From JACOWB01 sp964373665 (lineage in GTDB: Archaea > Aenigmatarchaeota > Aenigmatarchaeia > CG10238-14 > SCSR01), in assembly GCA_964373665.1 (NCBI GenBank), contig CAYJVM010000001.1, forward strand, positions 62,001-126,000: DNA of 64,000 nt, written 5' to 3'. The notes beneath the pieces were generated by a model. The model was not told the DNA's origin, did no database searches, and was given only the letters and a program-made list of their open reading frames with translations. Of this stretch, positions 41,982 through 50,573 are shown piece by piece. The translations under genes were made by a program, and so were the position numbers. The stretch's first letter is position 1. Each line of letters opens with the position of its first letter.

Positions 41982-42104
41982 ATGACCAAACAAGACGAAT
42001 TAGTTTCCAAAGATGATCTAGAAGCTATAATTCAAGGAAGAAAATATTTTAGAGACAGGAGAACAAAATCTTTATCCGCGATAAAGAGAAGGTTAAAACT
42101 ATAG
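41982..42104 (+). CDS. Very small basic protein
   Basis: A 40-residue reading frame starting five bases after tRNA-Ile: acidic first half (DELVSKDDLEAIIQGRKYF) and basic second half. No ribosome-binding site is obvious; it may be transcribed with the tRNA. It could be an antitoxin-like peptide, but this is speculative. Confidence 0.3.
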   Translation: MTKQDELVSKDDLEAIIQGRKYFRDRRTKSLSAIKRRLKL

Positions 42105-42140
42105 TGCTTGACATAAAAATTCTAAAAATGCTTGATTACA

Positions 42141-42509
42141 ATGATAAAGTACTACAAGGCGCCTGACATAGAAATGACGGTAAGAGAAGTCTTTGCCAAG
42201 CTCGGCATGGACCATGACATCTCGCGGGTAGCATGCATACGGAGCAGGGGCTCGCAAAGCAGAAGGACGTTGGCAAGGTGCCATACTATTTCCAAGGCTG
42301 TCCAGACAGGGCTAGACATCAAGGCTCATTATGTCATTGAAGTGATTTCTGAGAATTTCGACAAGCTCAGCGACGAGGAGAAGGTGAAGACCATAATCCA
42401 TGAGCTCATGCACATACCTAAGGCATTTGGCGGCGGTTTCAAAGGACATGGTTATGTGAACAGGAGAACAGTCGATGGCATGTACAGTAAATTCAAGTCC
42501 CGCCTCTAA
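42141..42509 (+). CDS. Putative zinc metallopeptidase (HELMH)
   Basis: A 122-residue archaeal protein. The zinc motif TIIHELMHIPKAFGGGFKGHG supplies HExxH (residues about 91-95) and a third histidine about 14 residues later. The N-terminal part has the conserved IKYYKAPDIE and RSRGSQSRRTLARCHTI segments of a small archaeal metallopeptidase family of unknown substrate. The ATG at 42141 is preferred over a TTG three codons earlier. Confidence 0.7.
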   Translation: MIKYYKAPDIEMTVREVFAKLGMDHDISRVACIRSRGSQSRRTLARCHTISKAVQTGLDIKAHYVIEVISENFDKLSDEEKVKTIIHELMHIPKAFGGGFKGHGYVNRRTVDGMYSKFKSRL

Positions 42510-42769
42510 TCCCTTCTTTTCAACCACCAATTCTTCAGCACGTTGTATGTCTCGGTCGATATCCAGTATCCCGTCACCGCAAAAATTGCATTTAACAGAG
42601 CCATATCGCCTCCAGAGATGACAGTAAAGAAATAAACCAGAGTAAACGTGACAAAAGCGATGAAAGCAGTTCTGGTCTTGCTTGTTTCCCAAGCCTTATC
42701 GGCTTCCACCTTCTTGTTCCTTAACTTTATCTTGTTTATCTCCTCTTCCAATTCCTTCCGAGTCGCCAT
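42506..42769 (-). CDS. Two-helix membrane protein
   Basis: An 87-residue protein with a charged N-terminal coiled coil (RKELEEEINKIKLRNKKVEADKA) and two hydrophobic helices (AFIAFVTFTLVYFFTVI and LLNAIFAVTGYWIS). Resembles 2TM-type small membrane proteins common in DPANN archaea. Function unknown. Its stop overlaps the metallopeptidase stop by four bases (convergent). Confidence 0.55.
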   Translation of the reverse strand: MATRKELEEEINKIKLRNKKVEADKAWETSKTRTAFIAFVTFTLVYFFTVISGGDMALLNAIFAVTGYWISTETYNVLKNWWLKRRD

Positions 42770-42820
42770 AAGTAACAAGTATCTGATTTAATATTTATAA
42801 CACAACTCTAATAGAATATT

Positions 42821-43033
42821 ATGACGCACATCAAACTCCAAGACATTTACAAAGAGCTTAGGAAAATCGAGAGCAGAATGGCTACGAAAGAAGAAGTACA
42901 TGCCCTAGCCGACACTTTCGAAATCCTCGCCAGCAAAAGAACAGTACATGCTATAAGAAAGAGTGAACAGGACATAAAGAAGGGCAGGGTAAAGAAGGTC
43001 GATTCTGTCAAAGACCTGATGAAAGAGATGTAA
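42821..43033 (+). CDS. RelB-type antitoxin
   Basis: A 70-residue, all-helical protein ending with a typical antitoxin tail (KKGRVKKVDSVKDLMKEM). It lies one base before a RelE-type toxin gene. The N-terminal half would hold the dimerisation or DNA-binding part. Named by context and tail pattern, not by a clear domain. Confidence 0.72.
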   Translation: MTHIKLQDIYKELRKIESRMATKEEVHALADTFEILASKRTVHAIRKSEQDIKKGRVKKVDSVKDLMKEM

Positions 43034-43034
43034 A

Positions 43035-43298
43035 ATGTATGAAGTCCTCAGAACAGATACTTTTCTGGAAGAGCTAAAGAGGTTCAAGAGAAACAAACAA
43101 TTACTTGTAGAGTTGGATAAGAAAATCCAAAGGTTAAAGGAAGACCCGCACAACGTAGGCGGTAACTTGTCAAGAAGTTTGAAAGGTCACAAGTCGACAA
43201 GGTTGGCTAAAAAGTTTCGGCTTGTGTTTAGAATTGATGAACATTCAAGGAAGATCTATCTAGAAGCCATCGATCATCGAGAATACATATATGAGTAA
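43035..43298 (+). CDS. relE: RelE/ParE-type toxin
   Basis: An 87-residue mRNA-interferase-fold protein: YEVLRTDTFLEELKRFKRN, a long helix, then the strand-rich core LSRSLKGHKSTRLAKKFRLVFRID and IYLEAIDHREYIY. The basic and aromatic residues at the C-terminus (HREYIY) match the family's active-site strand. Forms a type II pair with the preceding antitoxin; overlaps the peptidase gene by eight bases. Confidence 0.88.
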   Translation: MYEVLRTDTFLEELKRFKRNKQLLVELDKKIQRLKEDPHNVGGNLSRSLKGHKSTRLAKKFRLVFRIDEHSRKIYLEAIDHREYIYE

Positions 43299-44382
43299 TG
43301 ATTTTATGAAGGATAGAATAAAGAGGGTATTTTCAAACCTGGACGATAAAGTGGATGCAGTCCTGATTTCCAACGCGGAGCATCCCAGCATAGACCTAAA
43401 CTTCTTTTACATAACTGGCATACGTTCCGGAAGCTTCGCACATGCTTATGCCCTAGTAAAGCGGAACGGTGACAAAATCCTGATTACAAACCAATTGGAG
43501 GAGCAGATAGCCAGGGAAGAAAGCGATTTCCAAGTCGTTATTGTCAAGTCTAAGGACGACATGAAGAAATTGCTGTCAGGTATCAAAGTTCTCGGGATAA
43601 ACTTTGAAGGCATAACCCACGCCAAGTTCTCCAAGGCGAAAGGATATACAAAGGCCAAGATTGTGGATGTTTCAAGTGCCTTGTGTGAGGCACGCTCGAT
43701 AAAGGATAAGAAGGAGATAGAGAACATCTCAAAGGCATGCGAGATATCAGTTTATGTGGCAGGTATGATACCATCGTTGGTTACAAAAGGCATGACCGAG
43801 AGGGAACTTGCAGGAAGAATGAATTCTGTTATGATGGAAAAGGCAACCGGGCTTGCATTCCCAACAATCGTCGCATTCGGCACAAACTCTTCCAAACCAC
43901 ACTATCTTCCATCTGATAGTAGGCTTGGCAAGAATCAGTTTGTATTGGCGGACTTTGGGGCGGAGGTTGACAGATATGCGTCGGACATAACTAGGACTTT
44001 TATCTTTCGAAAGGCGTCCAAGGAAATGAGAGAGATGTACGAGACTGTGCTTGACGCCCAGATGCAGGCTATCGACATGGTAAAGGACGGCGTGAATGGG
44101 AGGGAAATCGACAAGTTTGCACGCGATATCGTGGAGAGAAATTACAAGGGGATGTTCATACACAATCTTGGGCATGAGGTTGGAATGTCTGTGCACGATG
44201 GAAGGAGCCTGGGCCCAAATTCGGACTTTATGCTGAAGGAAAACATGGTGGTGACAGTCGAGCCTGGGGTCTACATTCCGTCAATAGGCGGTGTTAGGAT
44301 AGAGGACACAGTGGTTGTAAGGAAAGGCAAGGCCAAGGTATTGACAAACTCTACAAAAGACTTGATACAACTGCAAACATGA
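43291..44382 (+). CDS. pepQ: M24 family Xaa-Pro aminopeptidase
   Basis: A 363-residue creatinase-fold metallopeptidase that removes residues before proline. The N-terminal creatinase domain (residues 1-130) is followed by the pita-bread domain with the two-metal ligands: D in VLADFGAEVD, D in YASDITRTF, H in HNLGHEVGM, E in VTVEPGVY and E in GVRIEDTVVV. Length and motifs are normal. Its start overlaps the RelE gene, so some read-through from the toxin-antitoxin operon is possible. Confidence 0.93.
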   Translation: MSNDFMKDRIKRVFSNLDDKVDAVLISNAEHPSIDLNFFYITGIRSGSFAHAYALVKRNGDKILITNQLEEQIAREESDFQVVIVKSKDDMKKLLSGIKVLGINFEGITHAKFSKAKGYTKAKIVDVSSALCEARSIKDKKEIENISKACEISVYVAGMIPSLVTKGMTERELAGRMNSVMMEKATGLAFPTIVAFGTNSSKPHYLPSDSRLGKNQFVLADFGAEVDRYASDITRTFIFRKASKEMREMYETVLDAQMQAIDMVKDGVNGREIDKFARDIVERNYKGMFIHNLGHEVGMSVHDGRSLGPNSDFMLKENMVVTVEPGVYIPSIGGVRIEDTVVVRKGKAKVLTNSTKDLIQLQT

Positions 44383-44385
44383 TAG

Positions 44386-44769
44386 CTATCGACGAATTTG
44401 GGTTGGAGTGTAGTGTTGCAAAATTCGAGACAACTCTTTCATTTCTTCATGCAACTTTTCTCTATTTTTTGTAACTCTATTTACATTAATGTAGGGCACA
44501 TCAATTTGGTCTGGTGTGCCTTCATCGAGAATAATGATACCTACACCTCCTAATGATTGCCATCCATTGTTTTCCAAATATCGTGATAGAGCAATAGTAT
44601 CTGCTGCTCTCCATTCAGGATTAGCGAGCAGGAGTGACATATGATATTCGAGCACAGTAAATCCGCGGAACGAGCCGATATAGTTTGGTCCTCCTCTCCA
44701 CAAAGCTTCCATAGAAGCGTCGATTAGACCAGGTATATTATGAGTAAAATCTCTCTTGCAGCGATACAT
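44386..44769 (-). CDS. Protein of unknown function
   Basis: A 127-residue soluble protein. It has a central GSFRGFTVLEYHMSLLL helix and later strands (GGVGIIILDEG, VPYINVNRV). I recognise no family. Starts at the ATG 44767-44769 (a TTG two codons earlier also exists). It lies between the convergent peptidase gene and tRNA-Glu. Confidence 0.45.
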   Translation of the reverse strand: MYRCKRDFTHNIPGLIDASMEALWRGGPNYIGSFRGFTVLEYHMSLLLANPEWRAADTIALSRYLENNGWQSLGGVGIIILDEGTPDQIDVPYINVNRVTKNREKLHEEMKELSRILQHYTPTQIRR

Positions 44770-44831
44770 ATACAAACTCTCTTGTTAAGACATTTAAAAC
44801 TTTTAAAACAACAAATGTAAACTAGATTTAG

Positions 44832-44944
44832 GCTCCCTTCGTCTAGCCCGGTCAAGGATACAGCCCTTTCGAGTTGTCTCAGAAAGGTTTGATGCAAGAT
44901 GATAAAGCAAGGCTGTAACGCGGGTTCAAATCCCGCAGGGAGCA
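44832..44944 (+). tRNA. tRNA-Glu(TTC) with a 38-base intron
   Basis: Acceptor GCTCCCT/AGGGAGC, A73; anticodon stem CAGCC/GGCTG with loop CTTTCGA, anticodon TTC. A 38-base intron (44872-44909) sits at the canonical 37/38 position. Its BHB is perfect: central helix CTTT/AAAG with bulges CG^A and CA^A. Removal leaves 75 bases. Confidence 0.95.
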
Positions 44945-44997
44945 TTCCTAATTTGGGATATTAGGATTGCTGAAAAATTGAACGCTTTTAAATCGTA

Positions 44998-45108
44998 ATG
45001 TCAGATGTAGTTCCCTTCTTGCCGAACTGGGCAGCAATAGACTCGTCGCCAAGAAATGTGAAATTTATGGACTTTATGAAAGAATTATCGTTGGATTTAA
45101 TATATTGA
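44998..45108 (+). CDS. Doubtful 36-residue reading frame
   Basis: A short ATG frame in the 235-base spacer between tRNA-Glu and the next gene. It has no clear ribosome-binding site or promoter at the right distance, so it may be only a remnant. Nothing else is recognised in 44945-45179. Confidence 0.15.
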   Translation: MSDVVPFLPNWAAIDSSPRNVKFMDFMKELSLDLIY

Positions 45109-45179
45109 TTGATAAGCAAGCAGTTGAATTTTATTTACAGTTGTTTATCGTGTACTGTACGACGTGTTTCTGACTATGA

Positions 45180-45803
45180 TCACTCAGACTTTCCGCGGGG
45201 TTTTCTTGTCGTCCAAAACTCTGCCATACCATTTAAATCAATAGAAAGTATTTGTTCATAAATCTCTCCAAGTCCAGATGAGTCAAACAAATCACTTTTC
45301 CTTTTCCATTTATTCAGCTCACCCTCAGTAGCTGTATCCCTATAAGGAAAAACATCTTTGTAAACCGATTCTATACCTTCGGTTTCATAACCTGCAGGCA
45401 ATTGTATTAACTCCTCTGCTACCGCTTGCAAAATGGCTTTCGCGTTAGCTCGTCCTCTCCCCCTAAGTGCCAATTGGGATTCCAATTCAGACAGCACCTT
45501 ACCAACATATACCTGACGAACATCGGGCTGGAGCTTGGCAATTCTTTGACGCGGACCTTCGTACTCATTTCCATATCCAGGATTAGCGAAACCACTATAC
45601 CAGTTGGCCTCCAAAACTGATGCAGGAATTATAGTGTCATTAACTGTATATTTCGGAGGATCTCGTGCACCAACACCAAATCCCCTATTGGCAACTAGCA
45701 ACCCTTCTGGAGACAATCCCATCGTTTCCAATGTCCTTACAGTTACGTAACCACCCCTTGAGAACAATATGTCCATTTCTCTCAGCGCCTGTACAGCATC
45801 CAT
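45180..45803 (-). CDS. Protein of unknown function
   Basis: A 207-residue soluble protein: an N-terminal helix (DAVQALREMDILFSRGGYV), a middle region with GFANPGYGNEYEGPRQRIAKLQ, and a long helix (VGKVLSELESQLALRGRGRANAKAILQAVAEEL, cited in parts). No catalytic motif is evident. The ATG at 45803 is used since the 15-residue upstream extension is hydrophobic and overlaps the promoter of msrB. Confidence 0.45.
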   Translation of the reverse strand: MDAVQALREMDILFSRGGYVTVRTLETMGLSPEGLLVANRGFGVGARDPPKYTVNDTIIPASVLEANWYSGFANPGYGNEYEGPRQRIAKLQPDVRQVYVGKVLSELESQLALRGRGRANAKAILQAVAEELIQLPAGYETEGIESVYKDVFPYRDTATEGELNKWKRKSDLFDSSGLGEIYEQILSIDLNGMAEFWTTRKPRGKSE

Positions 45804-45837
45804 ATTTAGACAATAGAAAGCTAAATATAAAACATTT

Positions 45838-46236
45838 ATGAAATCCAAAATGCCAAAAACGGAAAAGGAGTGGAAGAAAACATTGAAGCCGGAAGAATAC
45901 TATGTCCTCCGTGAAAAGGGTACTGAAACACCGTTCACCGGAAAGCTCCTGCACAACAAGAAGAAAGGCTCCTACATGTGCGCAGGCTGCGGCACCGAAC
46001 TATTCACTTCAGATAAAAAATACGATTCCGGCACAGGTTGGCCAAGCTTTTGGGACGCGAACAATAAGAACATAAAACTCAGGGAGGACAACAGCCACTT
46101 TATAAAGCGGATACAAGTCGTATGCAAGAAATGCGGCGGCCACCTGGGGCATGTCTTTGATGACGGCCCGAAGCAAAGCGGCAAAAGGTTCTGCATCAAT
46201 TCATGTTCGCTTAACTTCAAGGAGAAAAAATCCTAA
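45838..46236 (+). CDS. msrB: Peptide-methionine (R)-S-oxide reductase
   Basis: A 132-residue MsrB that repairs oxidised methionine. The structural zinc cysteines CAGC (residues about 43-46) and CKKC (about 92-95), the substrate pocket GTGWPSFWDA and the catalytic cysteine in KRFCINSCSLNF are all present. Length is normal for a stand-alone MsrB. An oxidative-stress enzyme, indicating at least occasional contact with oxidants. Confidence 0.96.
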   Translation: MKSKMPKTEKEWKKTLKPEEYYVLREKGTETPFTGKLLHNKKKGSYMCAGCGTELFTSDKKYDSGTGWPSFWDANNKNIKLREDNSHFIKRIQVVCKKCGGHLGHVFDDGPKQSGKRFCINSCSLNFKEKKS

Positions 46237-46293
46237 CGCTCTGGCATAGTATTTCACATATACGATTATCTTCCTAATGACTCTGACTGAAGT

Positions 46294-46359
46294 ATGATAT
46301 TTTGGAACGCGTACTGGGGATTGGCATTTCTTCTAATGATGCTTTACATCCTCATGTGA
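46294..46359 (+). CDS. Possible 21-residue membrane microprotein
   Basis: ATG frame encoding one hydrophobic helix (WNAYWGLAFLLMMLYILM). A TATA-like CACATATAC lies about 35 bases upstream. No ribosome-binding site is clear. The composition argues for a real transmembrane peptide, but support is thin. Confidence 0.25.
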   Translation: MIFWNAYWGLAFLLMMLYILM

Positions 46360-46378
46360 GATTATGCAATACAAAGTC

Positions 46379-46386
46379 TTATAAAA
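46379..46386 (+). promoter_or_regulatory. TATA box of the ATP synthase operon
   Basis: TTATAAAA, 50 bases before the first ATG. With a start about 25 bases downstream the mRNA would have a leader of roughly 28 bases that includes a ribosome-binding site (AAGGAG, 46418-46423). Confidence 0.5.
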
Positions 46387-46435
46387 TCTGCAAACCAGCT
46401 TAACTTTAGGTCGATCGAAGGAGTCCAAGGGTTGT

Positions 46436-46768
46436 ATGGCGATGGGTCTGGAAACCATCCAAAAGGTAAAAGAATTGGAAGATAGGTCAGACCAACTTAT
46501 ACAGCAGGCGGAGATTAAAAAAAAAGAACTGATTGAAAAGGCCAACGCCAATGCGCTGGAGATTTCTACCAAGTCCTATGAACAGGCCGTAGCTGACAGG
46601 CAGAAAAGGCTGCAGGAGCTCGAGGCAAAGATTTCTAAAGAGAAGGAGAAAATATCCAAGGACACCGAAAGGCACATAGAGGGCATCCTTTCCAAGTCCG
46701 AAGAATTCGTCAAAAGCATAGACAGGATCGTGTCCCAGTTCCTCGCGAAAGTGAAAGAGGGGAACTGA
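46436..46768 (+). CDS. atpH: A-type ATP synthase subunit H (peripheral stalk)
   Basis: A 110-residue, fully helical, charged protein: the AhaH/AtpH coiled coil that pairs with subunit E to make the peripheral stalk linking A1 and AO. The heptad-rich middle (KELIEKANANALEISTKSYE ... KISKEKEKISKDTERHI) fits. First gene of the nine-gene operon; its TGA is followed at once by the ATG of subunit I. Confidence 0.85.
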   Translation: MAMGLETIQKVKELEDRSDQLIQQAEIKKKELIEKANANALEISTKSYEQAVADRQKRLQELEAKISKEKEKISKDTERHIEGILSKSEEFVKSIDRIVSQFLAKVKEGN

Positions 46769-48556
46769 ATGTTGGCTCCCGAGCATATGGTAAAGGTGAG
46801 AATACTCGGAAGCAGGAACCAGATGAAGAAGGTCGTAAGCGAGCTTTACGGCATGAAGCTGCTGCATATAACAGAGTTCCCGCAGGCAGGAAAGTTTGAG
46901 ACGGGAAAACCGTTCAAGGAAGCTGAATTCTACTCCAAGCATCTCATCAAGCTGCGCTCGATGATATCGTTTTTGGGACTAAATGGCGACGGCAAGAAAG
47001 TCTACGTCAAGGCCAACTTGAAGAAGCTCCTCAAGGCCGAGAAGGAGTTTGAAAAGCTGAGCATGAGCTTGGAAAAACTGAAGGAGAGAAAGGCCATGCT
47101 TGAGCAGGCGATAGGAAATCCAATCTCGATGATAGCGACACAGTCAGACAAGATTTCAAAACCCAGATCGCTGAGGACGTTCGTCGGAGTTGCCGACAAG
47201 GCATTAATTGAAAGTATTGAAGAATCAAGCTTGAGCCACGAGTTGGTCCATAAGCAGATCGGCAATAAAATCGCATTAATATTCACAGTCCCGGCGAAAG
47301 ACGAAGCCAAGGCGGTCGACTTGCTGAACGAATTCAATTTCGAGGAAAAGCAGCTTCCTGAGATGAGGCATGAAGATGCCGCCAAGGAGCTTGGCGAAGC
47401 AAATGTAAAAATATCCGATATAGAATCAAAGTTCAAGCATTTTTCAAAAGAGAATGAAACCCTCGTGCTGAATATGGAGCACAGCTTCACCGAACTTATC
47501 GAGAAAAGCGAGGCGCCTCTGAGCTTTATGGTGTCGAAAAGGACGTTCGTCGTCGAGGGCTGGGTGCCGAAGGAAAGTTATGAAATGCTTGAAAGGAAAA
47601 TATCATCTGCCGCCCTGAATAAGGTTAGCTTGGAAACGCTGGAGACTGTAGAGTCGCCTCCGATAAAATTGAACAACCCCAAGCCGGCGCAGCCGTTTGA
47701 GGAGCTGTTGAAGATGTATGCGTATCCAAAGATACACGAATTCGATCCTACAGTAATACTTCTTTTCACGTTCTCAGCTTTTTTCGGCTTTATGCTAGGC
47801 GACATCGGCTACGGGCTTTTCCTTCTTGCATTATCGTCCTTTTTATTCGTCAAGCTCAAGGGCGCTATGAAGTCAATATCGTACGTCATGATTTTCTGCT
47901 CCTTGTCCGCCATAGTTTTCGGCGCCGTATTCGGCGAGTTCTTCGGCATCGAGATCATACATCCGCTAATACAGAGGGCACATAATGTGCAGACCATGAT
48001 ATTGATATCGGTTATACTAGGCATGATCCACATAACCGCGGGATTCGCATTGGGCTTTATCACAAAGATGAAAGATCACGGTTTCATGCACGCTCTATTC
48101 GAGAAGGGCTCATGGATACTTGTCGAGGTTGCGGCTGTGGCACTGGCGCTAGGAATAATGATGCCTATGCAGCCTCTTGTGTATGCAGGAGGTGCTCTTA
48201 TGGCAGTGTCTGTCCTTATGCTGCTGAAGGGTGAAGGCATAAAGGGCGTGATAGAACTTCCCGGGCTACTCGCCAATGTGCTCTCCTACATAAGATTGTT
48301 CGCCGTCGGACTGGCTTCAGTCTCCCTGGCGATGGTCGTCAATAAATTGGGAGGCTCTATGATGCAGAACGGAGGCCTGTGGATTTTTGCAGCGGCTATG
48401 GTCTTCACACTGGGCCATGCAATCAACATCGCTCTTGGAGCCATCGGTCCGTTCCTTCAGACGCTCCGTCTTCACTATTTCGAGTTCTTCGCCAAGTTCA
48501 TCGAGGGTGGAGGCAGTCCTTATATCCCTTTTGGGAAAATAAAGAAATGGAGGTAG
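46769..48556 (+). CDS. atpI: A-type ATP synthase subunit I (a)
   Basis: A 595-residue membrane subunit that, with the K ring, forms the ion path. The N-terminal half (to about residue 325) is soluble with a long coiled coil. The C-terminal half has seven or eight helices, beginning at MYAYPKIHEFDPTVILLFTFSAFFGFMLGD (cited in parts: HEFDPT, FFGFMLGDIGYG) and including LANVLSYIRLFAVGLASVSLA, whose arginine is the key residue for ion translocation. Nothing seems missing. Confidence 0.96.
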   Translation: MLAPEHMVKVRILGSRNQMKKVVSELYGMKLLHITEFPQAGKFETGKPFKEAEFYSKHLIKLRSMISFLGLNGDGKKVYVKANLKKLLKAEKEFEKLSMSLEKLKERKAMLEQAIGNPISMIATQSDKISKPRSLRTFVGVADKALIESIEESSLSHELVHKQIGNKIALIFTVPAKDEAKAVDLLNEFNFEEKQLPEMRHEDAAKELGEANVKISDIESKFKHFSKENETLVLNMEHSFTELIEKSEAPLSFMVSKRTFVVEGWVPKESYEMLERKISSAALNKVSLETLETVESPPIKLNNPKPAQPFEELLKMYAYPKIHEFDPTVILLFTFSAFFGFMLGDIGYGLFLLALSSFLFVKLKGAMKSISYVMIFCSLSAIVFGAVFGEFFGIEIIHPLIQRAHNVQTMILISVILGMIHITAGFALGFITKMKDHGFMHALFEKGSWILVEVAAVALALGIMMPMQPLVYAGGALMAVSVLMLLKGEGIKGVIELPGLLANVLSYIRLFAVGLASVSLAMVVNKLGGSMMQNGGLWIFAAAMVFTLGHAINIALGAIGPFLQTLRLHYFEFFAKFIEGGGSPYIPFGKIKKWR

Positions 48557-48563
48557 ATAGCAA

Positions 48564-48791
48564 ATGGTTGAAGTAAACACAGGCCTTATAGCAATTGGGG
48601 CTGGCCTAGCCATAGGACTATCGGCGCTCGGTGCAGGCATCGCAGAAAAGGATATAGGCGCGGCTGCAGTGGGGGCAAGTGCAGAGAAGGAGGGCTTTTT
48701 CGCAAAGGGCCTTATCATGACTGTGCTTCCAGAGACGCTGGTAATCTTCGGGCTGGTAGTTGCCATACTCATACTGGGAATGGCCGAGTAA
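48564..48791 (+). CDS. atpK: A-type ATP synthase subunit K (c ring)
   Basis: A 75-residue single-hairpin proteolipid with two helices. The first is glycine-rich (LIAIGAGLAIGLSALGAGIAE); the second carries the ion-binding glutamate in TVLPETLVIFGLV. No extra acidic and glutamine residues characteristic of Na+-binding rings are obvious in helix 1 (only the E after GAGIA at its end), so I cannot decide H+ or Na+. Two-helix size is the usual F-like/archaeal form. Confidence 0.95.
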   Translation: MVEVNTGLIAIGAGLAIGLSALGAGIAEKDIGAAAVGASAEKEGFFAKGLIMTVLPETLVIFGLVVAILILGMAE

Positions 48792-48795
48792 ATTC

Positions 48796-49365
48796 ATGCA
48801 AGGTGGAAGATTGGCACTGGAAGACGTGATAGAAGAGATAGAAAGGCAGACTAGATCCAGTGTGGAGAATGTAATGAAAGAAGCGGAGAAGGAATCAGAA
48901 AGAATAAAATCCCAAGCGCAAAAGGAATCAGAAAAGCGTGCGTCTGAATTCAAGGAGGAAACAAAGCGGATGCTGGAAGAGAGGAACAGCTCCGAGACGC
49001 TTGCCGCCAAGGTCAAGCAGAAGAGGATGATACTTGCTGCGAAGAAGATGGCCGCCGACAGCATCTTCGAAAGCATAAAGCAGAAACTTTCCGCAGTGAG
49101 CGAGAAGGAGAAGGAATCTATCATCGGACTGCTTGTGGAAAGGGCTAGGAAAGAGTTGCCGGATGCAAAGTACATATACTCCAACCAAGCAGACAAAAAG
49201 TCCGCGGAAAAGTCTGGATTGGAATTCGCAGGTATCATTGACTGCATGGGCGGCGTTATAGTTGAAGACGGCACCAAGTCGGTAAGAGTGAACATGACGT
49301 TCGACAGGCTGTTCGAAGAATTCAAGGAGGGTATAAATGCAGAGATTACAAAGGTTCTCCAGTAG
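48796..49365 (+). CDS. atpE: A-type ATP synthase subunit E (peripheral stalk)
   Basis: A 189-residue stalk subunit: an N-terminal helix of about 110 residues (ALEDVIEEIERQTRSSVENV ... KRMLEERNSSETLAAKVKQK) and a globular C-terminal domain (SGLEFAGIIDCMGGVIVEDGTK). It binds subunit H and the top of A1. The ATG at 48796 is the natural start; the upstream in-frame sequence lies inside the K gene. The 3' end overlaps subunit C by 29 bases. Confidence 0.92.
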   Translation: MQGGRLALEDVIEEIERQTRSSVENVMKEAEKESERIKSQAQKESEKRASEFKEETKRMLEERNSSETLAAKVKQKRMILAAKKMAADSIFESIKQKLSAVSEKEKESIIGLLVERARKELPDAKYIYSNQADKKSAEKSGLEFAGIIDCMGGVIVEDGTKSVRVNMTFDRLFEEFKEGINAEITKVLQ

Positions 49366-50257
49366 CGGAACAGGATACGTGTACACTAACACGCGCGTAC
49401 GCGTGCTCAAGTCCAAGCTTCTTTCAAGGGACGACATGGAAAAGATAATGAAGATGTCAATCTCCGAAATAGCAAGGTTCCTGCAGGAGAGGGAATACAA
49501 AAAAGAGTTCGACGACCTGGGAAGGGTTCTCTCAGGCACGAATTTGATCGAGTATGCCTTGAACAGGAACATGGAAAACCAGTTCTCTTCAATTCTGAGA
49601 TTCTCTGTCAGAGGCGCAAGAATGGAATTGCATTCATATCTCAAGAGGTTCGATGTCATGAACATCAAGACGGTTTTGCGGGGAAAGATGTCGGGCATAA
49701 AGAACGACGCGATACTGAACGAGCTTATAGTCGCTGGCGAATTGAACAGGCAATTCTTTAGGGAAATTTTAGAAAAGTCAAAGACGTTTGAGGATGCTGT
49801 GGAAAGCTTCAAAGGGACGAAATATTATCCTGTTTTGAAATCGAACCAAAGCAGCATGCCTAACTTGGAGGATGGGCTGGACAGGCTCTATTACGGAAAG
49901 CTTCTGCAGAATGTAAGCAAGCCACTCGCGGAATTTATAAAATACGAGATAACGGCGAAGAACATTGCTTTGGGAGCAAGGGCGAGAAGGCATGGCGTGG
50001 AGTTCAAGCCGTTGAAAGGCGGGAGAAAGATAGCTGAAGAATCAATTGACTCGGTAGAACTGCGCACGAGACTCAGGAAGGATTTCATCCAAAGGGCGTT
50101 GAAAATTGTCAGCATGTTTTCTCGCGACATCATGCCGGTTGTCGCATATTTCATAGCAAAGGAGAACGAGATCAGCAACATCAGGATTGTCGTAAGGGGG
50201 AAGAAGGCTGGTTTGGAAGAGTTTGCGATAAGGCGGCAATTGGTGGTGGGTGGTTGA
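49337..50257 (+). CDS. atpC: A-type ATP synthase subunit C (d)
   Basis: A 306-residue helical protein of the V-ATPase d/AhaC family, which couples the central stalk to the K ring. It begins YVYTNTRVRVLKSKLLSRDDM and repeats the helical unit three times, ending EISNIRIVVRGKKAGLEEFAIRRQLV. This final arginine-rich helix-strand is conserved. Overlaps subunits E and F. Confidence 0.93.
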   Translation: MQRLQRFSSSGTGYVYTNTRVRVLKSKLLSRDDMEKIMKMSISEIARFLQEREYKKEFDDLGRVLSGTNLIEYALNRNMENQFSSILRFSVRGARMELHSYLKRFDVMNIKTVLRGKMSGIKNDAILNELIVAGELNRQFFREILEKSKTFEDAVESFKGTKYYPVLKSNQSSMPNLEDGLDRLYYGKLLQNVSKPLAEFIKYEITAKNIALGARARRHGVEFKPLKGGRKIAEESIDSVELRTRLRKDFIQRALKIVSMFSRDIMPVVAYFIAKENEISNIRIVVRGKKAGLEEFAIRRQLVVGG

Positions 50258-50258
50258 G

Positions 50259-50573
50259 ATGGAGATAGCTGTTGTTGGGGACGACGATTTCACAGCCGGC
50301 TTTATGTTAGCCGGCGTCAGGCGCCATTACGAGCCTGGCGAAAACATAAACCAGACGATGGAGGAGATTATGAAAACCAAGGAAATAGGAATCGTCATCA
50401 TGGAAGAAAAAGATTATAATATCATCAATCCCAAGTTAAAAGAGGTCTTGGAAAACAAGGCGCAGCCGGTCATTGTGCCTTTGGCAAAAGAAGGAAAGGG
50501 GGACGACTTGAGGAAATACATCAAGAGGACTTTAGGTGTTGATCTATGGCAGAAGGAAAAATCTACAGAATAA
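50259..50573 (+). CDS. atpF: A-type ATP synthase subunit F
   Basis: A 104-residue Rossmann-like stalk subunit: MEIAVVGDDDFTAGFMLAGV, then KEIGIVIMEEKDYNII and KAQPVIVPLAKEGKGDD, ending in a C-terminal helix that contacts A1. The ATG at 50259 lies one base after the subunit C stop region. Overlaps subunit A by 28 bases. Confidence 0.93.
   Translation: MEIAVVGDDDFTAGFMLAGVRRHYEPGENINQTMEEIMKTKEIGIVIMEEKDYNIINPKLKEVLENKAQPVIVPLAKEGKGDDLRKYIKRTLGVDLWQKEKSTE

Noticed and set aside
48618..49812. Long minus-strand frames opposite ATP synthase subunits E and C
   Set aside because: Serine- and phenylalanine-rich antisense shadows of lysine/glutamate-rich genes; no domain and no promoter.
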